Of a stretch of 64,000 nt of DNA, positions 50,002 to 60,409 are shown one piece after another (position 1 is the stretch's first letter; every line of letters begins with the position of its first letter). The notes under the pieces are model-generated. The model was not told the DNA's origin. It saw only the letters and a list, made by a program, of their open reading frames with translations, and ran no database searches. Position numbers and translations under genes: made by a program. The stretch lies in assembly GCA_010356995.1 (NCBI GenBank), contig ML996692.1, positions 941,933 to 1,005,932 on the forward strand. The letters are read 5' to 3'. This DNA is from Trichodelitschia bisporula. Lineage: Eukaryota > Ascomycota > Dothideomycetes > Phaeotrichales > Phaeotrichaceae.

Positions 50002-50010
50002 TATATAAGG
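50002..50010 (-). promoter_or_regulatory. TATA-like box near the CAT start
   Basis: On the minus strand the sequence reads CTTATATAC only about 16 nt upstream of the first ATG at 49986. A transcript driven from it would probably begin downstream of that ATG and so translate from the second ATG at 49817. This is inference from spacing. Confidence 0.4.
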
Positions 50011-50081
50011 AAGGCGGGAGAGATGGTGGTCGAAGCGGACACAGTAAAGGGTTTAAGGTGGGAAAATTTCCTGGGCGTGCA

Positions 50082-50087
50082 CCTCGG
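50082..50087 (+). promoter_or_regulatory. CCTCGG motif (possible FarA/FarB site)
   Basis: CCTCGG is the core bound by the fatty-acid regulators FarA and FarB in Aspergillus nidulans. This copy lies about 100 bp from the CAT start. The match is to the six-base core only. Confidence 0.4.
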
Positions 50088-50198
50088 TCCAAGGGTTGTG
50101 GCTTTCGTAGGGGGATAGTCTAGGATGATGGTTGATGGCGGGGGGGGTGTGTGGTGGGAATGCTTGACCCGCCGCCTATGGAGAAGTGTTGACAACAG

Positions 50199-50204
50199 CC
50201 GAGG
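50199..50204 (-). promoter_or_regulatory. CCTCGG motif on the minus strand
   Basis: The plus strand reads CCGAGG, so the FarA-type core faces the CAT gene about 215 bp from its first ATG. Only the core matches. Confidence 0.38.
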
Positions 50205-50663
50205 TTCGGGCGACCGCAGGCCTGGGGAGTCCGGAGAAGACGAGGAGCGAGATCCGGGGCACCACGGGGAACACGGGGAAGCGGATAGCTCGATGTGGAG
50301 TCTTCGGGAGAGCTTAACGGCTTGGGTCGCAGGCTGGAATGGTATGAGGGAGTATTTTTGCTATCTTGGGGTTCTCTGAAGTATTTATCTTCGTCTGCTT
50401 TGCTGGTCCCTCTTGCGCCATCGCCGCACATCGGAGCTCCCTTAAAACACTCCCAAACATGCGAACATCCGGCTCCCGAGAGCCGCAACACCGACATTTC
50501 ACAACTGCAACATGCTAAATTCAGCCGAATAACAGGGTCATATGCGATGGAATGCATCACGTCGACACTTCACTGGGCATGCGACAACTCATGTGTCCTT
50601 TGTCTCACTTCTTTTTGAAAGAGCTGATGTTGGGCTGTCGCATGCAGGAGCGTTGCTGCTTCA

Positions 50664-50669
50664 CCGAGG
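50664..50669 (-). promoter_or_regulatory. third CCTCGG motif
   Basis: CCGAGG on the plus strand, roughly midway between the two divergent genes. On its own it could be chance. Confidence 0.3.
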
Positions 50670-50934
50670 CCGAAGCCGTTGCTTCGGCATCGCGGCTAAA
50701 TGCCGATATCCCAAAAGCACTCGCTCCGGCTCTCTGCTCCGATCAGCGAAACCCTCATCTGGGGTTATTCCGGATAGACAGGCCTTTTATTGGCCATAAG
50801 CATGGCTTCTGGAAGCCTTTGGTCTCAGATGTCAACGTTTTAGTTTGCGGTGCAGCGGATGTGGGGGTTGATGCGCCATCTTTAGGACAGTGACGTCGCT
50901 TCATGAAGAAGAAGAGGCAGAAAGGGTAGCTCTT

Positions 50935-50935
<1 letters not shown>

Positions 50936-50971
<36 letters not shown>
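50936..50971. repeat. (GA)18 microsatellite
   Basis: An uninterrupted GA dinucleotide run of 36 bp in the CAT-malate dehydrogenase promoter region. Such runs are length-variable between strains and can exclude nucleosomes. Confidence 0.95.
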
Positions 50972-50973
<2 letters not shown>

Positions 50974-51432
50974 GAGGTCTCGGTGATGATTGAGATGGCT
51001 CGCACGACGATGCAGACGGAGTACGGGCTGATGCTGTGACCGTGAAAGCAAACCGTTATTTCTCATACATAGCTTCGTCTCGTTGAGCCCATACTTGGCA
51101 GCCAGATGAAGCCAGAATATATCTTAGCTTCACTGCAAAGAGTAATCGCAAAAACATCGAGCATTAAAACGCGCACGCCATCGCGGCAAAAGAAGTTCTC
51201 GTGATGTGAGAAATCGACAATTTCTTGGGTGATTGCCGCGCGTGTCCGCAAAAGCCCGCACAAATTGCGGGTAACGATGGCGCACGGACGCAAAGTGTCT
51301 CGCTCTTGCCAAGGCGGTGAGCACCGGCGAGAATCAAGCAAAAGCCTCAATTGTCTTTTCCATTTCCTCTTCTCCCAAACATAACCACCACCTCCCCTAT
51401 TGCTCTCCCTACAAACGAACATACTCGCCATC

Positions 51433-52748
51433 ATGTTCGCCGCCCGTCAAGTCTTCGGTGCTGCTCAGCGCCGTGCATTCTCTGCCTCCGCCCGCGCCGT
51501 AAGCTCTTCCCAATATCTGGCAACGTCAGAAACGAACGCAGCGTGCACTCTTGCAATTGCGCCGCTCCGAACGTCAGCACAGCTAACCCACTGGTGCAGA
51601 ACTCCAAGGTTACCGTTCTCGGTGCTGCCGGCGGTATCGGGCAGCCGCTTTCGCTGCTGCTGAAGCTAAACCCTCGCGTGTCTGAGCTTGCGCTTTACGA
51701 CATCCGTCTCGCTCCCGGTAAGAACATCAATTGCGCCCGGTTAGAGCCTCAAGATCACTAACTGCTCACAGGCGTCGCTGCTGATGTCGGTCACATCAAC
51801 ACCAAGTCGACGGTATGCTCGCTTACCCCGCATTTGGTGGCCGGTTCTCACGAAAGCAGGTTAAGGGCTACGACCCCACAAACGCCGGCCTCAGGGATGC
51901 TCTTACTGGAGCTGAGATCGTTATTATCCCCGCTGGCGTTCCCCGCAAGCCCGGGATGACCCGCGACGGTGAGTGTGCATGCTCTAGCCAATGCTCCGTC
52001 TAACATTTCAGATCTGTTCAATACGAACGCCTCGATCGTCCGTGATCTCGCCAAGGCGGCGGCCCAGTACTCCCCGGACGCCAACATCCTGGTGATCTCG
52101 AATCCGGTAAGGTGCCCGCGCGGCTTGTAGCTTCCCATACTGACCCGACAGGTGAACTCCACCGTCCCCATCACGGCCGAGGTGTTCAAGTCTTACGGTG
52201 TCTACAACCCGAAGCGCCTCTTCGGTGTTACCACCCTGGATGTCGTCCGCGCGTCACGTTTCATTAGCCAGCTCAAGGAAACTGATCCCGCTAACGAGAA
52301 CATCACCGTCGTTGGCGGCCACTCCGGCGCTACCATCGTCCCCCTGCTGTCTCAGTCCGGCTACAACCTGGAGGGCGAGAAGCTGGATGCGTACGTGCAC
52401 CGCGTGCAGTTCGGCGGTGACGAGGTCGTTGCGGCCAAGGACGGTGCCGGCTCTGCCACCCTTTCCATGGCCATGGCTGGTGCGCGCTTCGCCGAGTCGC
52501 TGCTGAAGGCTGCCCAGGGCCAGAAGAACGTCATCGAGCCCACCTTTGTTGACTCTCCTCTGTTCAAGGACCAGGGTTGTGACTTCTTCGCCTCGAACGT
52601 TGAGCTCGGCCCCAACGGTGTGGAGAAGATCCACCCCGTTGGCAAGATCACCGACTACGAGCAGAAGCTCCTTGATGTCGCCGTTGGAGACCTGGCGAAG
52701 AACATCAAGAAGGGCGTCGCGTGGGTGAAGGAGAACCCCGGTAACTAA
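51433..52748 (+). CDS. MDH1: malate dehydrogenase, mitochondrial
   Basis: NAD-dependent malate dehydrogenase of the citric acid cycle, in the mitochondrial matrix, 341 aa. Six exons: 51433-51498, 51600-51717, 51772-51812, 51860-51968, 52012-52106 and 52152-52748, summing to 1026 nt. Exon 1 is a complete presequence ([22 protein letters not shown]). The dinucleotide fold follows with [19 protein letters not shown] and the acidic YDIR at the strand-2 end. [16 protein letters not shown] gives the substrate-binding Arg loop, and [13 protein letters not shown] carries the catalytic His. The end is VKENPGN. Introns run from 43 to 101 bp, and the first cleanly separates targeting peptide from enzyme. 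It is divergent from carnitine acetyltransferase and convergent with PMP3. Confidence 0.97.
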
Positions 52749-53427
52749 ATGTTACTGTAGGGGTGTCTGGCATTTCGGCCTGTTCATACATCGACGGGAT
52801 GTTGAAGGGACAGAAATGCGTGTGTGTTTCTGATTGACACTGTTAGCGGGATCTGCTGGTCATGCTGGGTCTAGTGAATAGAGTCTTTCGGGAGTCCAGT
52901 CTGGTGTTGTTGCGTGATTCGTAGTGATGTGAAGTGCCAGTGCCGGCATGTACTCGACATATTCTTTCATTCTACCCAACCCCAATCAGCCCTCTCCCGT
53001 CCAGCCTGCAGCCAACGTTTTCGTTGCTGTCCCAGCCAGATGGTAAGAAAAAGCCAAGCTCCTCCACAGCCTCGTTGGCGGCATGTCCTTGCAGATCATC
53101 TCCACATCCACATCTCGACCTCTATTCCAGCCTCGCCATCGCAGGCCTCCAGTTAACGGGACGAACTAACCGCGCTCAAGCTCAGGCGGACCAAAAGCCG
53201 CTCGGAATATCACAGTTTCGGCCTAGACACGTATCCAGCTGCCACACCACAAAGCAAAGGCGCCTATCGCACTGCTTCACGCACAGCATCGGAACGTCAA
53301 GTCGATCGCAGAGAAGAGTACATCATGTAGCTATCCTAACGCCCGTACCACCACTCCCGTATCCACGTTTTACCCTCCCCAGCGTCCAGCGCCGAGTACC
53401 CTCTCCCTGTCCCTCAACCCTAGGCAT
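52749..53427. other. spacer between convergent genes
   Basis: 3' flanks of malate dehydrogenase and PMP3. Pro- and Ser-rich plus-strand frames in 52914-53431 are open but resemble nothing known and overlap the PMP3 end. No terminator-like signal beyond T-rich patches was seen. Confidence 0.5.
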
Positions 53428-53737
53428 CTAAATCGCCACCACCCCCGCTGGCCGCTCATACTTGGAAATGATATACCACGAATCTGCCCGTACGTTAGCA
53501 CCCCTCCCCCATCGGCTTCAAGCAGGGACGTACGCAAAACCCCAGGCAACCACCCCAAAATACTCAAGCAGATATTAATCAGAAAATCCGCACCGCAGCC
53601 GCGCTTCAGGAACACGGGCACGGGAGGGAGGATCAGGCCGAGAAAGTAGAGGAGGACGTCGGACTGTGGGTTAGGTGGTTAGATCGGCAGTGGGGGGGGG
53701 CGGGGGGACGAACCGTTGAGGACGGTGGCTCGGACAT
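53428..53737 (-). CDS. PMP3: PMP3-family plasma membrane proteolipid
   Basis: Tiny two-helix membrane protein of the Pmp3/UPF0057 (stress-induced hydrophobic peptide) family, involved in membrane potential and cation tolerance. Exons 53737-53714, 53663-53534 and 53483-53428 sum to 210 nt, giving 69 aa. Both introns are 50 bp; the first uses a GTTCGT donor, the second GTACGT with a GCTAAC branch. The protein starts MSEPPSST, then SDVLLYFLGLILPPVPVFLK (helix 1), the family signature RGCGADFLINICLSILGWLP (helix 2), and ends GVLHSWYIISKYERPAGVVA-I. The open frame alone shows only the middle exon, so the gene is easily missed. Confidence 0.95.
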
Positions 53738-54552
53738 GGCTTCTTTTGCTGCGGGGCGTGGAATGGGGTAGAATGGGGTATAATGCGGAGTCTTGGAGTC
53801 TTGGAGGCTTGGAAGCTGGGGAATCTGCGGTGCACCCTCCGCTTTAATGCCGCGGTGTAATAAGGCGAGGTTGGGCGAGTGACGTCAGATGCTTACGCGG
53901 GGAGTTGGTTGGTGGGCTGGGATATTGAGGGGGAAGGCTGAGTCAGCGATTCAACATGGTCGGCCTGGGATGCGGGGGTGGAAGCTCGTGGCGGGCTGCC
54001 GATTGGGATGGTTACATTTACCGTAATGTGTGGAAGTTGGTGTGTGGTGGGGATGAGTTGATATCGTGGTCGAGGGAGGGTGGGGATCAGCCCACGCATT
54101 GAGCTAACGGCTTGTCCTGCGGTATCGAGGACGGTGGGAGGTAGAGCTACGGTAGGGAGCCACCACGAGGCCGTAGGGGATCAACGCCCAAGGGGCCTTC
54201 GAGGCCATTATCCGCCAGACACGATGTGAGGACCCCGGTGTGGGTTAGGTGTTTCCCCGTATTCGCACAACGGCGGGGTACGGTAGCCCAGGGGGTACGC
54301 GCAGGCGCGAACGCAAGCACAAATATCATGACCACATAAACAACTATCTCCCCAACCTCGCATATCCACATGCCCACGCCCCCACAACCCTACAATCAAC
54401 CAGGACCAGGTATCTCCCGAACGCCCCCCTCCCCTCCCCCCCCCCCCCCCCCCCGGACTCGGCCCCGCGCCCGCAAACTTCATATTCNNNNNNNNNNCAT
54501 GCCCACGCCCCCACAACCCTACAATCAACCAGGACCAGGTATCTCCCAAACA
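53738..54552. other. PMP3 promoter and 3' flank of the Whi5-like gene
   Basis: No gene. It contains short direct repeats (AATGGGGTA twice near 53762, TCTTGGAGTCTTGGAGGCTTGG near 53790), a G-run near 53690, and from 54369 the duplicated block and assembly gap described separately. Confidence 0.5.
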
Positions 54553-54616
54553 CTACCGTCCCCAGTTCCCCTCTCCCCTAAGCGGACTCGGCCCCGCGCC
54601 CGCAAACTTCATATTC
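54369..54616. repeat. 119-bp block repeated on both sides of the assembly gap
   Basis: 54369-54487 and 54498-54616 start and end with the same sequence (CATGCCCACGCCCCCACAAC ... CAAACTTCATATTC) and are separated only by ten Ns. They differ mainly in the middle, where the left copy has a run of about 19 Cs instead of a mixed CT stretch. This looks like two contig ends carrying the same DNA rather than a real duplication. Confidence 0.85.
54488..54497. other. assembly gap (10 N)
   Basis: Ten undetermined bases immediately after one copy of the 119-bp block and before the other. The round number suggests a placeholder, not a measured length. Confidence 0.99.
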
Positions 54617-55643
54617 GCACTGTTACCGGGACTACTCATGAAGAGCAGCGTGTCGACTGCGTCTTTCTCCGCCTGTTGGCTCGGCATCCGCAGCGGGCGC
54701 CCGGGCGTCCTGGGCGACCCCGCTCCAGCACCGTACCCGTAGCCCCCTGAGTAGCCGGGCTCGTACTGCGGTGCTGAGCCCGAGAAGCGCCCCATGGCTG
54801 AGTCGTATGATGGGCGCTGGGCGTGGCCGCGGCGTGGAGGGTCTGAGGCGCCGGGGAGACGGGGCGGTTGCCGGGCGTATGTGGAGTGGGCGCGGCGGGA
54901 GCGCGGGCCGGAGGGGAGGGGTTGGGGGTGGTAGCTCCCTGGCGGGGCGCGGCCTCCTGAGTAATCGCGGGCTCCTGGGTCCGGGGATGATGCGGTGATA
55001 GCGCTGAGTTTCTGCGCAGCATTGAGCCAGCTAGGGTTTTGGTGCGGGGAGAACTGGGGAAAGGGCTGGGGTGGTGAGGCAGGGGAGAGGAAGATGCGGT
55101 CTGCGGGGTATGCCGACGTAGGGCGGGGTGTTGTGCTTGGTGGGTTGGCGATGTAGGGCGAGGGGGTGGAGGGGGTGGTGCTTGTTGTTGTAGGGAGGGA
55201 TTCGAGTTCGCTGATTGTTGAGCGTTCCCAGCCGTGTTGGACTTTTACCATGGCGTATGAGAGTCGTGTCTTGAGGGCCGAGGAGAGCTGGCTTGTTAAT
55301 CGCTGCCAGAGTGTGGTGTTGACTTGCATACCTCCGCCACCTGGACTGCGCTTCGCTCGCCGTCTGCCTTCACTACGCCGCTTGCCGTGCGTTTTGCACC
55401 CTTCTTGAGTGCGGCGACATCGCGCTTTGGCGACGGCGTCGTCGAGACCCGAGCTGTCGTTGGTGGTAAGAGTAGCTCTTCCCGCCGCTCGGCCACAACC
55501 TCCCCACTCAAGCCTAAACCCACGCCCACTTCGCCGCGACTCGCAAACGAGGAGGCGTCCGACCCCGACCCCAGGCTCTGCTGCGACGACGACGCAGAGC
55601 CATTCCCCAGCGCGTCGGGGAGTAATTCGCGTACCATACTCAT
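54553..55643 (-). CDS. Whi5/Nrm1-like G1/S transcriptional repressor
   Basis: Probable nuclear repressor that binds SBF/MBF-type factors and is relieved by CDK phosphorylation at Start. The decisive motif is LKTRLSYAMVKVQHGWE followed by TISELESL (Whi5-like domain, PF08528). It is followed by a long Ser/Pro-rich stretch with several S/T-P sites and a conserved-looking end, EKDAVDTLLFMSSPGNSAN. The frame changes between an upstream ORF (MSMVRELLPDALGNG...TTPSPKRDVAALKKG) and the domain ORF. The best-phased join is a 74-bp intron 55376-55303 (GTAGTG...GGCAG), giving about 338 aa; a 38-bp alternative is less likely. The first ATG after a plausible leader intron is at 55643. The junction is uncertain, the domain call fairly firm. 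The 3' end abuts the duplicated block at the gap. Confidence 0.7.
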
Positions 55644-56752
55644 CAAACTCTCAAAGGCCGTCTCGTCCTCAGGCAGCAGCTCAACCTTCGCCGTCAAATG
55701 AACCTCAAACACGTCTCAAACCCACAGATCCCAAAGTCCACAAGGTAAACCAGCAATCCGCACCGGTAACTGCGCGCACAATTAGCCTCTCCTGTTCCCA
55801 AAGCCGCGATACGTGTCGAGGATGTCCAAACCCGCGCTTCGCCACTCACCGCGTCACCCAACGCGTCTCACACACGCGTCCCGCGACCCCGTTTCACGCG
55901 CGACACACCTCGGCCACGTTCCGCCGCGCGCTCTGCTCCACCGACAACACGGCTTGAACAGCCCCTTTCCCTTCACGCGAAAAACGCGCTTCCGTGTGCG
56001 CGAGCCGTGAAAGCGGGCACTCGCGAAGCGGGGCCTAGTTAGCGGAGGGAGCACAAGAAAGCGGGCGGTGCGCGCGGGCCAAGTGCTCTCCGGCCGCGGG
56101 GAGCGATAGGACGAAGAAACACTGGAGAGAGCGAGGCAAGTAGGAATAAGGAGCAGATACCAAGCAAGACACGCGTATGAGGCGAAGGGAGTTTTTCTCG
56201 TCTACTGTAAGGCAGCGGTGGGAGGTGGTGTGCGGTGTTCGGGACGACAAAGAGGCGATTCTCGACCGGAAGAGCGTTGAGTGGAGTTGAGTGGGCCGCA
56301 CGGACTGGCAAAGGCGCTGCGGGCGGCGCGATGTCACGCGCGTGGCTGGGCGGCTTGTGGCTGATCAAGACGGGTGAGCGCTGGCGGGCCGGGCCTTGTC
56401 CGCTTTCGGGGACGGGAAGATGAGCGGTGGCGGCGGATGGCCGTTGAAGCTGAGGAAAAAAGGAATATGGTGCAGGGCGTCGCGTCGTGCAAACGAGACT
56501 CGACTCGAAGAGGGATTCCAAGATTACACGACGTGAAGAATTATCGTGCAGAATTGTCATGCAGGATCGTACGTGAAGAATCCGGTGCAGAAAACTGAAA
56601 TAGGGATGAAGAAATTGATGCAATAGGATCTAATGCAGAATCCAATTGATCACAAGAATGGTCCACAAATTTAACAGCCTAAACCCCAGCTCAACTAATT
56701 AGCTATCACGTCACTATCTACTATCATGTCTATCCTGTTCTGTTCCCCACAA
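55644..56752. other. Whi5-like promoter/leader and 3' flank of BMS1
   Basis: GC-rich DNA with a likely minus-strand leader intron for the Whi5-like gene (GTGAGT donor near 55864, CTAATTGTGCGCGCAG acceptor near 55773). A 194-codon minus frame at 56039-56623 lacks an early ATG and looks like chance. Near 56534-56641 there is a degenerate short-period array. Confidence 0.45.
56534..56641. repeat. degenerate array of TG(A/C)AGAAT-like octamers
   Basis: TGAAGAAT, TGCAGAAT, TGCAGGAT, TGAAGAAT and TGCAGAAA begin at 56534, 56547, 56560, 56574 and 56586, a spacing of 12-14 bp. Further relatives begin at 56607, 56619 and 56634. The array lies between the promoter side of the Whi5-like gene and the end of BMS1. 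Confidence 0.6.
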
Positions 56753-59700
56753 TCAACCCCTCCGCGGTCTCTTCCCCCCACCACCACCCCCACCCCCTTC
56801 CTCACTCCACCCCTTGCGCTTCTTACCCTCGCGACTCCAGAACTCCTTCTTCTCCCTCTTCTCGCGCTCCGACCGCTTCTCTTCGTTCTCCTTCAACTTC
56901 GCCTTGAACCCCTCGCGCCGCGCACTCTGCGCCACGCGTCGCTTCTCGTCCTTGTCGCGCTTCAGGGTAAGCAGCTGCTGCATGAGATTGCGCGCCTTGC
57001 GCTCCTCCTTGTCCGCCACCACAGCACGCTTCTGCATGTATGTCTGCGTCTTCTGTTTCCGCGTCACAACGGGCTGCGTCTTGAACGGCAAGTCCTCGGC
57101 CAGCTTGCGCGGCACACGCAGCGGGTTAAAGTGCCGCTCTTGCCGCACCACAGGACGATACGTCGAGTTCTTGTCCATTGGAGTCGGGATGCCCTCGGCA
57201 CGTCGTACCTCGCCCGTCAGCCGCATGCCGGCCCATCCATCGCCTTTGCCCGACGTGTCAAGCAGGTTGGTAACAGCGCTGTAGAAGCGGTGCGGTTTGA
57301 CTGGGTACCACGCACGCAGGAAGACGATATCGCTCATGAGCGGCTTGTCCTCGAACGTTGCACGGAAATGGCCGTCAGGCTTGCTGAGCGCGCGCTTGAT
57401 CTGCCCACGAATGCCAGAAACTGTCCTGATGCTCGCGCCTTCGAACTTGGCGATTTCGAGCGCCGTGCTGAACATATCCTTGATAAAGGCCGTGTTCTTG
57501 AAAATCTTGTACGGGTGACCCGTGAGCTTGAGCTTCTTGACAATCTCCACTGACTCGTCAACGCTGAGCACAAGGCCTGTAGCTGCGATCCGGAAGCCCG
57601 GGTTCGTAGCCGAGAACGACTGCACGGCGCAGAAGGGCGTGCTAGGCGCAGCAAGCGGTCCGTAGAAAGTCCCAAAACAATGCATGTGCTCAGGCGTGTA
57701 CTTGAGCATGCGATTGCGCGTACGCGAGTCCGAGATAGAGTAAACGGGCATCGTCTGGAAGCGGCGCCAGCCCAGTGAGATGATGAGGGGATCATTCGTC
57801 TTGAGGATCTTCTTGTGCCAGCGATGACGTTTGATGCGTACTTGAACGAAGCCAAAGCGCTCTTCGGTCGGGGTGAGTCCGCCGATGATGATTGGGTAGC
57901 GCGAGTTGAAGCCAGCGGAGAACTCGTAGGGTACAGCCTCGAGGATGATGCGAACGTACGTGCCAGCTTTGTACCCTTCAACGCGGATGCGCGAGCGCTC
58001 GTCGAGGGCATCGAACTCGGCCCGATTGATAGACTGTTGCTTCTCTAGAAGCGCCTTCTGGCCTTCGTACCACTCGTCCTCGCCAAACTCGTCTCCACCA
58101 CCGCCATCTTTCCGCGCATTAGACTTGTCGTTCATGAAGCCCTCGCGGTCTTCCTCTTCGAATCGCAACTTGAGCTCTTCTTTGCGGCGCGCATTTTTCT
58201 CGCGTTCGGCTTCGAGGGTTTTGGCTTCCTCGTCTTGTTCTCCGTCTTGCTCTCCATCCTCCTCGTCTGCTCCAAACTTCTCGCCAGTCTCGAGATCCTC
58301 AAAGTCGCCATCGCCCACGTCTTCCTCATCACCGTCCGAGCCCTCCTCATCCTCGTCACTTCCATCCCCAGACCGCCCATGTAACCCTCCGGCAGCGATG
58401 CGCTTCCGCAAGGCTTCAAAGTTCTCGGGGTCTGTCCATTTTTTCTCCAGCTCTTCGTAATCGTAATCAGGAATCATGCGATCGTCCTGCTCCGCAGCCG
58501 ACTCCTTAGCCTTTCTGAAGAACTCTTCCTCGTCCTCGACTTCCGCCTCCTCGTCCTCTTCCCCTCGCCACCGCTTCAAGACCTCGGTCGGTGTCAAGTT
58601 GTCGTCATACAAAAGTCGCGCGAGCTCTCCTGTCCGATATGGCCTCTTGCGGCCGTGAAGCTTGCGTGCATTCTCAGCAAGGTTTTCTTTCCAGCGCAAT
58701 GCGCCATCGTCATCGTCTTCATCCTCTTCAAAGGCATCCTCATCAACCTCATCATAGGCACCCTGGTCATCAGAATCTTCCTCGTCAAAGTCCTGGTCGT
58801 CAACCGATGACACAGAGCCTAGATCAGAATCACTGTCCGCAAACGCAACATCGCCCTCGACATCCTTATCGGCGTCCTTAGTAGCACCAAGGGAGTCGAA
58901 CTTGGGCATTTCCGCATCTTCAGGGTCAATGTCCTCGTCGCTTCCACTTGCGTACGCCTCATCCTCGGCTACGTTCTCGTCTTCCTCCTCCTCCTCCCTC
59001 TCAGCGAACCTGGCTTTACGCTTGTGTTTCCGCCCTGAATCGGCTTCTTGCACAGCGCTAGGATCAATGGCCTCGCCTTTCGTAAACAGCCGAAGCCCTG
59101 CATCATTCTGGCCTAGTAGTCTCCGCTCACCCTGCAGGTTGACCACCAGCTGTTCGCCCAGGCCCCGCTCCTCCACATCGTCATCAGCGTTGAAATTTGT
59201 ACTCTTAACGTCAATGTACACGGCGTCCTTGTCCACCAGAACGCCACCAACGTCTGACATGGGCGCGTAGAGCACCTTTTGCTTCTCGCCTAGTCGTTTC
59301 CGGTGCGTTTTGCCTGTCACCTTCGACACGGCCTGGTCCTGATAGGGTGTTGGACACGGGTCAGGCAGCGCCTCGATCTCCTTGACGCTCAAGTCGCCCA
59401 CGCCTGGTAGGTGCACACGGGCACCTTCGGCAGCAAAGTTTACTCCTCCTCGTAGATAGCCGTATAATGCGATGGTGCGATCGCATTTCGGGTCCTCCTC
59501 TATGGCAGTAGGAGGAGTGATATCCAGAAAACGATCGGCAAGGCAGTATGGATGGCTTTGACGGAAGATAAGCGGGCGCGGCTTCTTCATGACCGACAAG
59601 AAGCGTGACATATTGAGAATCTCGCGGTCGGGATAGCGGCCATTGACGACGCCGGAAAGGTAAAATAGCTTCGCGCCCTGGTATAGCTCCGACCAAAAGC

Positions 59701-60409
59701 GATGCTTGAGGCGTTTCTTCTGCGTCTTCAACTGGTCCTGCTTCTTGAAGAGATCCAAATGGGTCAGAATGCCAAAAACGTTGCCGGGCATGCCGCTCGA
59801 GCTGAGGATGTTGAGAAACTCCATCGTCTCCATCTCAAACCCGTAATTGCCATCAATCATCAGCAAAAGTATGTCCACCACCTTGGCCGTGTCGACCATG
59901 CTTGCTAACGAGTCGGACGGGCATTCGATGAAGGTAAGGCGGCGGCGCTTCGATGTGACGACAGTGAGCGGGCCCGTGGGCGAAGAGAGTGTCTGCTTAG
60001 TGTAGCGGCGGATAAGAGACTTGATGAGTGTGGTTTTGCCGACCTGCGTATGTTAGATGGTCCTGTCGACGAAGGATGGGCATAACGTACGCCTGGAGGG
60101 CCGACGACGGCAACGACGAGCGGTGGGGGCTCCTCCGGAATGCGGTCGACGAGCGGAACATGTAACCGCTTCTCGCGGACCTGTAACTCTCTCAGTATAC
60201 TCTCCGTCAACCGTATTGTCAACGTACATCATGTGAGCGCGACGCGGTCTTCTGCAGGCGGCCGGGATTCGCAAAGGCAAAGGCTTTAGGATTGCGCTCT
60301 GGGGGCCGTTAGTCGTGCACGTCACGACAGGCAAAGAGCAAAACGTACCTCCCGAGCTAGCCTTCTTCTCCTTTCCCTTCCTATGGGGGCGATTGACTTG
60401 TTCCGACAT
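56753..60409 (-). CDS. BMS1: BMS1, ribosome biogenesis GTPase
   Basis: Nucleolar GTPase needed for early processing of pre-18S rRNA and assembly of the small-subunit processome together with Rcl1. Exons 60409-60349, 60298-60228, 60180-60091 and 60043-56753 sum to 3513 nt, giving 1170 aa (yeast Bms1 is 1183). Introns are 50, 47 and 47 bp. The start MSEQVNRPHRKGKEKK is basic. The P-loop GPPGVGKTTLIKSL lies near residues 71-84 and is cut by intron 3. TFIECPSD replaces the usual DxxG region, as in the family; NVFGILTHLDLF is the THLD specificity motif. Then come long acidic tracts (about residues 400-680) typical of Bms1/Tsr1, the DUF663-type domain with GYKAGTYVRI, SLGWRRFQT and GVLHCFGTF-like motifs, and a Lys/Arg-rich end. 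A short F-box-like ORF starts 197 bp away, head-to-head. Confidence 0.95.

Larger units (their letters stand above)
49987..51432. promoter_or_regulatory. divergent promoter of carnitine acetyltransferase and malate dehydrogenase
   Basis: 1446 bp between divergent start codons. It contains a TATA-like box close to the CAT start, three CCTCGG/CCGAGG hexamers, a (GA)18 microsatellite and CT-rich leader sequence before the malate dehydrogenase ATG. No convincing ORF is present. Shared control by carbon-source regulators would be sensible for these two genes. Confidence 0.6.

Noticed and set aside
56039-56623. 194-codon minus frame upstream of the Whi5-like gene
   Set aside because: Opens from TTG, no ATG in the first 20 codons, no domain; probably leader and promoter DNA.
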